A DNA stretch of 64,000 bases, taken from Paenibacillus sinensis (GTDB lineage Bacteria > Bacillota > Bacilli > Paenibacillales > Paenibacillaceae). The notes below the pieces were generated by a model. That model made no database searches, had not been told where the DNA came from, and saw only the letters and a program-made list of their open reading frames with translations. Of the stretch, positions 59,664 to 64,000 are shown in pieces. The position numbers were made by a program, and so were the translations under genes. How positions within the stretch are numbered: position 1 is the stretch's first letter; each line of letters starts with the position of its first letter. Location: NCBI RefSeq assembly GCF_019904155.1, contig NZ_JAHCMB010000183.1:32865-96864 (forward strand). Reading direction: 5' to 3'.

Positions 59664-61264
59664 AGCAGCGCACTCTCCTTCACCGCTTCGGGAGACACCC
59701 AGATTTCGTCCAGCCCGCCGCTCGCCAGACGGTAATGCTGACCGCTGTCAAGCGCCTTGTAATCCTCGCGCTTGTGCATGCCTCTCGTCTCGGTCCGCGC
59801 CAGCGCCGAAGCGTACATCCAGCGGGCCGTCGCCGTCATGGCGGCGGCTTCGCGCCGCTTCACCCCATGGGCGGTCAGGGCAACCTCGCCGCCGCGCAGC
59901 TCCTTCCACAGCCGGTCAAGCCGGCCCAGTGAAGCCGTAAGTCCCGCTCCGGTGCGGAACAGGTTAATATCGTATGGCTTCACCTCGTCCTGAACGGCCG
60001 AGATGTAATCCGCCGTCCGGCTCTGGGAGCTTCGGTCACCCTCATGTGCGGTGAGCGTAGAGGACGACAGTCCGGACGGGTTGCGGCCTGCGGCGCGGGC
60101 TCCGAGTCTCAGCGAGTAGTCGGCCGCCCCTCCGCCTGCGAAGGAGCCCGATGACATCGCCCAGGCGGCATTATGGCTGCCTCCGCCTGTGAAGCCGCCG
60201 CAGATCAGCTCGCGGGTCGCCGCATCGCCGGCGGCATAGAGACCCGGCACTCCAGTGCCGCAATTCTCGTCTGTTATGCGAATTCCTCCGGTGCCGCGAA
60301 CCGTTCCTTCCAGCCGAAGCGTAACCGGGAAGGCATCCTTGAACGGATTGATGCCGAGCCGGTCGAAGGGCAGGAAGTAGTTCGTCTGCGCCACCCGCAG
60401 CAGCGGCTGCAAATCGTCTGGCGCCTGGTCAAGCTTGGCGTATACCTGGCGGCCGGCGAGCAGATTCCGGGCGATCACGGAGCGCCCTTTCTTCGAGCCG
60501 GCTCCTTCCACGACGCTGCCGTCCTCGTAATAGAAGCTGGCGTAGCTGTAATACGCCGTCTTTGTTACGGTGGAGAACGTCGGGCAGATGGCATAGGCAT
60601 TAGAGAATTCCATGCCCGACATGGATGCCCCGGCCTCCGCAGCGAACAGCAGTCCGTCGCCGGTCAGCACGTTGCAGCCAAGCGCCTTGCTCAGGAAGGC
60701 GCAGCCCCCGGTGGCGATCACGACCGCCCCCGCCGTCACTCTCCAGGTTCCGCCGCTCTGCGTGCGGACACCGGAAGCGCCGGCCACGCCATGCTCATCG
60801 GCGAGCAGCTCCAGCGCCGGACTGTGATCGAGAATGCGGACGCCGGCCTTTTTCACCAGCCTGCGCATCAGTTTCATGTACTCCGGCCCCTGCAGCCCCC
60901 GCCGGTGCTGCCTGCCGTATTCGTCGACCGGGAATGGGTACCCTGAGACGCCAAGCCGGTTCATGTTCTCGTAGGTCTGATCCAGCACCCTGTCCATCCA
61001 GCGGTCCTCCGCCAGTTGGCCGCCCAGCGTATACCGGCTGGCCTTGGCCTTCTCACGGAGTTCCCGATCAGGCTCAACATACCAGACGCCCGTTCCGGAC
61101 GGAGCCGTCGCGCCGCTTGATCCGCAGTAACCTTTGTCGGCCAGCACAACCGAAGCGCCCTTGGCCGCGGCTGTCAGAGCCGCCCATGTACCGGCGGGCC
61201 CTCCGCCGAGGATCAGGACATCTGCCTTAAGTTCCAATACACCCTTGTCTGCTCCCAATGTCAT
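59660..61264 (-). CDS. AprA/fumarate-reductase-like FAD flavoprotein
   Basis: The 534-residue flavoprotein has an N-terminal FAD-binding motif VLILGGGPAGTWAALTAAAKGA, an AVVIATGGCAFLS segment, GTGVPGLYAAGDAATRELICGG, and a C-terminal capping helical part (ETRGMHKREDYKALD) as in AprA, fumarate reductase and L-aspartate oxidase relatives. It is soluble. Its partner is the coupled ferredoxin. It lies inside an importer operon, so the imported compound is its likely substrate or its product's precursor. Whether it reduces or oxidises is not known. Start: ATG after AAGGAGGCCATAAGC. Confidence 0.85.
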   Translation of the reverse strand: MTLGADKGVLELKADVLILGGGPAGTWAALTAAAKGASVVLADKGYCGSSGATAPSGTGVWYVEPDRELREKAKASRYTLGGQLAEDRWMDRVLDQTYENMNRLGVSGYPFPVDEYGRQHRRGLQGPEYMKLMRRLVKKAGVRILDHSPALELLADEHGVAGASGVRTQSGGTWRVTAGAVVIATGGCAFLSKALGCNVLTGDGLLFAAEAGASMSGMEFSNAYAICPTFSTVTKTAYYSYASFYYEDGSVVEGAGSKKGRSVIARNLLAGRQVYAKLDQAPDDLQPLLRVAQTNYFLPFDRLGINPFKDAFPVTLRLEGTVRGTGGIRITDENCGTGVPGLYAAGDAATRELICGGFTGGGSHNAAWAMSSGSFAGGGAADYSLRLGARAAGRNPSGLSSSTLTAHEGDRSSQSRTADYISAVQDEVKPYDINLFRTGAGLTASLGRLDRLWKELRGGEVALTAHGVKRREAAAMTATARWMYASALARTETRGMHKREDYKALDSGQHYRLASGGLDEIWVSPEAVKESALL

Positions 61265-61328
61265 GCTTATGGCCTCCTTTAAAGTTGAATATGTGGCGGC
61301 GCCTTTGCGCCGGGAGAGATTCTATCCT

Positions 61329-62207
61329 CTAGCCCGAATAGCTGTCCCGCCAGGACAAAAATTTGCGTTCCAGCAATCGCACCAGCGAATCAATCAGCTT
61401 GCCGATCACAGCGAAGATCAAAATGCCGACGAAGATGACCGGCGTGTTGGAATTTTGTTTGGCTTCATTAATGAGAAATCCCACTCCCGACTGGGAGCCG
61501 ATCAGCTCGGCGACAACCAGACCGATCCAGGCGACGCCGAGGGACAGCCGTACCCCGAGCAGGATGCTCGGCAGCGCCGAAGGAAGAATAAGCCGCCGCA
61601 GCCGCTGGAACGCCGTGAAGCCCAGAACCCGTCCAACCTCCTGCAGCTTGGGATCGCTGTTGCGGATTCCCAGGAAGGTATTAATGTAGAGCGGAAAGAA
61701 GGACCCGCTCAGGATAATGGCTACCTTCGAAACTTCGCCGAAGCCGAACCAGAGAATGATCAGCGGGGCGATCGCCAGATGCGGGACAAGCCGCAGCACC
61801 TGAATGCCGGGATCAAGCAAATACTCGGCGCTGCGGAACAGACCGTTCAACACGCCTAGCAGCAGCCCGGCCGCGCCGCCGATCAGAAAGCCCAGGAACG
61901 CCCGCCCGAGGCTGACGCCCAGATGTTGCGCCAGACCTCCGGATACGGTCAGTTCGATGAATGACTGGACAATGGTCAGCGGCGAGGGCAGAAACTCAGG
62001 CGACAGCCACCCGGCTCTGGCACCGGCCTGCCACAGCACCACTACGATAGCCGGGACCAGCGCCCCGGCGCCGAGATCCGACAGATAGGCCCTCCACCTT
62101 GACGCAGCACCCACCCGCTCAGCCGCTTTGGCTTTCGCTTCAGGCTTGAAGCTTCCCTCTGCAGCCTTGGTTCCTGCCCGAAACAGCGCCTTGGCTCCTT
62201 CACTCAT
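61329..62207 (-). CDS. SsuC/TauC-like ABC transporter permease
   Basis: The 292-residue membrane protein has a hydrophilic N-terminal stretch of about 35 residues, then six predicted membrane segments and the EAA loop (LQEVGRVLGFTAFQRLRRLILPSALPSI). The ATG at 62207 is preferred as AAAGGAG lies 7 bases ahead; an ATG at 62213 is too close. It shares the family and layout of the next permease (GVRLSLG.AWIGLVVAELI), so the two arose by duplication and probably form a heterodimer. Confidence 0.9.
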   Translation of the reverse strand: MSEGAKALFRAGTKAAEGSFKPEAKAKAAERVGAASRWRAYLSDLGAGALVPAIVVVLWQAGARAGWLSPEFLPSPLTIVQSFIELTVSGGLAQHLGVSLGRAFLGFLIGGAAGLLLGVLNGLFRSAEYLLDPGIQVLRLVPHLAIAPLIILWFGFGEVSKVAIILSGSFFPLYINTFLGIRNSDPKLQEVGRVLGFTAFQRLRRLILPSALPSILLGVRLSLGVAWIGLVVAELIGSQSGVGFLINEAKQNSNTPVIFVGILIFAVIGKLIDSLVRLLERKFLSWRDSYSG

Positions 62208-62228
62208 GGTCATACTCCTTTCCTTAAC

Positions 62229-63026
62229 CTAATGACTTGCTTTCCATCGCAGCAGCCGGCGTTCCGCGAGACGGACCGCTCCATCGCTCAGCAGGCCGCA
62301 GACCGCGAAGACCAGAATGCCGACGAAGACGACCGGCGTATCGGCGAACTGCCGGGCATCGGACATCATATAGCCAATGCCGGATGTCGAGGCGATCAGC
62401 TCGGCTACCACCAGACCCAGCCAGGACAATCCGAGCGACAAACGTACACCGAGCATAATGCTGGGAACCGCCGCCGGCAGCACCAGCTTCGTCACCTGCT
62501 TCACCCGGCCGAAGCCGAGCACCCTGGCAACCTCGAACAGCTTGTTGTCCACCCCGCGTATGCCCATGTAGGTGTTGATATAGATAGGGAAAAAAGCCCC
62601 TTTCGCAATCAGCAGCACCTTCGATTCCTCTCCGATGCCGAACCAGAGAATGAACAGCGGAACGACTGCGAGACTCGGAATCATGCGGATCATCTGGAAC
62701 GAAGGATCAAGCAGCTTCTCCGTCCGCTTGAACAGGCCGACCAGAATGCCGAAGATGAGTCCAAGACCGCCGCCAAGCACAAAGCCGGAGAACGCCCGGG
62801 CGGCACTGACTCTGAGGTTGATCCATAAATCACCCGACTCCGCAAGCGAAACGAGCGAGGTCAGGATCGTGTAGGGTGTCGGAAACAGCAGATCGGAGAT
62901 CAAGCCGTTCTGTCCGAGGATCTGCCATAGGCCGAGCACCAAAGCCGGGACCAGCAGACCGAGGAGCAGCTGTGCGCTTCGTCCGGGTCTTCCCGGCGTT
63001 CGGATGACGGCGGCGCGATTGCTCAT
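62229..63026 (-). CDS. SsuC/TauC-like ABC transporter permease
   Basis: The 265-residue permease has six membrane segments and the EAA loop (LFEVARVLGFGRVKQVTKLVLPAAVPSI). The segment GVRLSLGLSWLGLVVAELIASTSGIGYM is nearly the same as in its neighbour. The ATG at 63026 has GGAGG 12 bases upstream, which is long; an earlier in-frame start is possible. It lies between the ATPase and the paralogous permease in the operon. Confidence 0.88.
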   Translation of the reverse strand: MSNRAAVIRTPGRPGRSAQLLLGLLVPALVLGLWQILGQNGLISDLLFPTPYTILTSLVSLAESGDLWINLRVSAARAFSGFVLGGGLGLIFGILVGLFKRTEKLLDPSFQMIRMIPSLAVVPLFILWFGIGEESKVLLIAKGAFFPIYINTYMGIRGVDNKLFEVARVLGFGRVKQVTKLVLPAAVPSIMLGVRLSLGLSWLGLVVAELIASTSGIGYMMSDARQFADTPVVFVGILVFAVCGLLSDGAVRLAERRLLRWKASH

Positions 63027-63096
63027 CGGAACATCAATCCTCCATTCACAGTTAATTATATATAATTCCAATCAATTAAATCGGATTTATATCCGG

Positions 63097-63873
63097 CTAA
63101 ATACCAGCTCCATCAGTCAGCTCCAGTTCCTCCACCTTCTCAAATTCGCTTAGCACCTTCAGCCGAAGCTCCTGAAAGGAAGTTGTTGCTTTTTTGCGGG
63201 GATACGGAAGATCGATGCGGACGACCTTGCGGATTTTTCCCGGCCTTGGGTCCAGAATGACCACCCGGCTGCCCAGGAAGACCGCTTCGTCGATATCATG
63301 CGTGACGAGAATCATCGTCGTTCCATTGTTCCGCCAAATATCCAGCAGAGCACTCTGCATATGCGCTCTTGTAAAAGCGTCCAGCGCGCCGAACGGCTCG
63401 TCGAGCAGCAGAATCTTCGGATTCCGGAGCAGCGCCCGCGCGATCGACACCCGCTGGGCCATGCCGCCCGACAGCTCGCGGGGGTAAGCCTTCTCGAAGC
63501 CCTTCAGCTTCACCAGCCCGATCAGCTCATCCACCTTCTTCCGGACTTCGGGACTTCGCAGAGACAGATCGGAAGCGATGTTCTTCTCAACAGTCAGCCA
63601 GGGAAACAGGCGATGCTCCTGAAAAATAAAACCTTTGTCGACGCCAGGACCGCCGATCTCCGCTCCACCCAGCTTCACCGTGCCGTCATAACCGGCATCC
63701 AGGCCGGCGATGATGCGCAGCAGCGTGCTTTTGCCGCAGCCGCTTGGACCGATAACTGTGATGAATTCTCCCTTCTCTACCTGGAGATCGACTTCCCGAA
63801 GCGCCTGCACGGGACCGCTCTTGGTATCAAACGACTTGTTCAGGCTGGAGATTTCCAGCAGCGCTTCGCCCAT
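63097..63873 (-). CDS. SsuB/TauB-like ABC transporter ATPase
   Basis: The 258-residue ATPase energises the importer from the cytosolic side. Walker A GPSGCGKST (about 43-51), the Q-loop FIFQEHRLFPWLTVEKNI, signature LSGGMAQRVSIARALL, Walker B ILLLDEPFGALDA and the H-loop VTHDIDEA are all intact. Start: ATG after GAGGGAGGAAATGG. It is the first gene of the operon. A group II intron end lies about 55 bases upstream, which may separate it from its original promoter. Confidence 0.93.
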   Translation of the reverse strand: MGEALLEISSLNKSFDTKSGPVQALREVDLQVEKGEFITVIGPSGCGKSTLLRIIAGLDAGYDGTVKLGGAEIGGPGVDKGFIFQEHRLFPWLTVEKNIASDLSLRSPEVRKKVDELIGLVKLKGFEKAYPRELSGGMAQRVSIARALLRNPKILLLDEPFGALDAFTRAHMQSALLDIWRNNGTTMILVTHDIDEAVFLGSRVVILDPRPGKIRKVVRIDLPYPRKKATTSFQELRLKVLSEFEKVEELELTDGAGI

Positions 63874-63928
63874 ACATCCATTTCCTCCCTCATCAAATTA
63901 AATCCGGCCAGCGGGATGAAACTAATCG

Positions 63929-64000
63929 AGTAGGAGGGGGCGGCAAGCCCCCGTCCTCTCACACCACCGTACATGCGGGTCCGCATACGGCGGTTCCAAA
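63929..64000 (-). mobile_element. 3' end (domains V-VI) of a probable group IIC intron
   Basis: On the minus strand a domain V-like hairpin at 63963-63996 reads CGC-CGTA-TGCGG-ACC-CGCA-TG-TACGG, with the 2-base bulge on the 3' side found in all domain V and a CGC triad typical of class IIC. A GC-rich hairpin at 63931-63956 (GGGGGC-TT-GCC-CCCC type) follows as domain VI and ends in CCTACTCGAT. The rest of the intron lies beyond the window. Judged from secondary structure only. Confidence 0.6.

Overview
The window looks like a chromosomal segment of a GC-rich, spore-forming Bacillota, most likely Paenibacillus or a close relative. The evidence is strong AGGAGG-type ribosome sites, frequent GTG/TTG starts, a T-box leader, GlnR/TnrA-type operators, Fur/PerR-type boxes, cre sites, a XylR/xylO system, and a sigma-B pathway of the RsbK/RsbY/RsbM type known from Bacillus cereus. 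No rRNA, tRNA or CRISPR array was found. Most genes are on the minus strand.

Left part (1-11,900): a minus-strand stress-signalling cluster. In transcription order it has a receiver-PP2C phosphatase (RsbY-like), a 1220-aa hybrid kinase with three receivers (RsbK-like), a CheR-type methyltransferase (RsbM-like), a second REC-HK-REC kinase, then rsbV, rsbW and a sigma-B-family gene cut by the left edge. Upstream lie a YflT-type and a DUF948-type stress protein. rsbV, yflT and the DUF948 gene each carry the same promoter-like element, GTTTC(A/G)-N14-GGGT(T/A)A, so the regulator and a local regulon sit together.

11,900-22,300: mixed chromosomal genes: small secreted proteins, an NlpC/P60 hydrolase, a cyclase-family amidohydrolase, an ABC-F ATPase, a UlaG-like metallohydrolase, a HEAT-repeat protein, a GH43 xylosidase with a divergent ArsR-type regulator. 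A GC-rich 39-bp tandem repeat lies at 14.8 kb.

22,300-38,500: carbohydrate use. A GH95 fucosidase follows a lipoprotein/two-permease ABC importer and a YesM/YesN-type two-component system. xylAB faces xylR across an operator and a cre site. The importer has no ATPase gene here and presumably uses a shared MsmX-type ATPase.

38,500-44,500: nitrite assimilation. nirB-nirD-(43-aa ORF)-cobA faces an ANTAR-domain gene and a TrpD-like gene. The nirB leader carries two adjacent hairpins with identical AAUGGC hexaloops, the second overlapping an intrinsic terminator. This is the architecture of an ANTAR-controlled antiterminator. GlnR/TnrA-type boxes overlap both promoters.

44,500-58,000: housekeeping and accessory genes: glutaredoxin, thioredoxin reductase, an SPC-type metal-efflux ATPase with Fur/PerR-type boxes, a degenerate PEP-utilising-enzyme-like protein, metY, deoC, an SPFH protein, a DAHP synthase/chorismate mutase behind a T-box, an AT-rich lipoprotein, two single-receiver proteins and a DUF2294 protein.

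58,000-64,000: one minus-strand operon of an SsuABC-type importer (ATPase, two permeases, binding protein) interleaved with an AprAB-like flavoprotein and 2[4Fe-4S] ferredoxin. The right edge holds what looks like domains V and VI of a group IIC intron just upstream of it.
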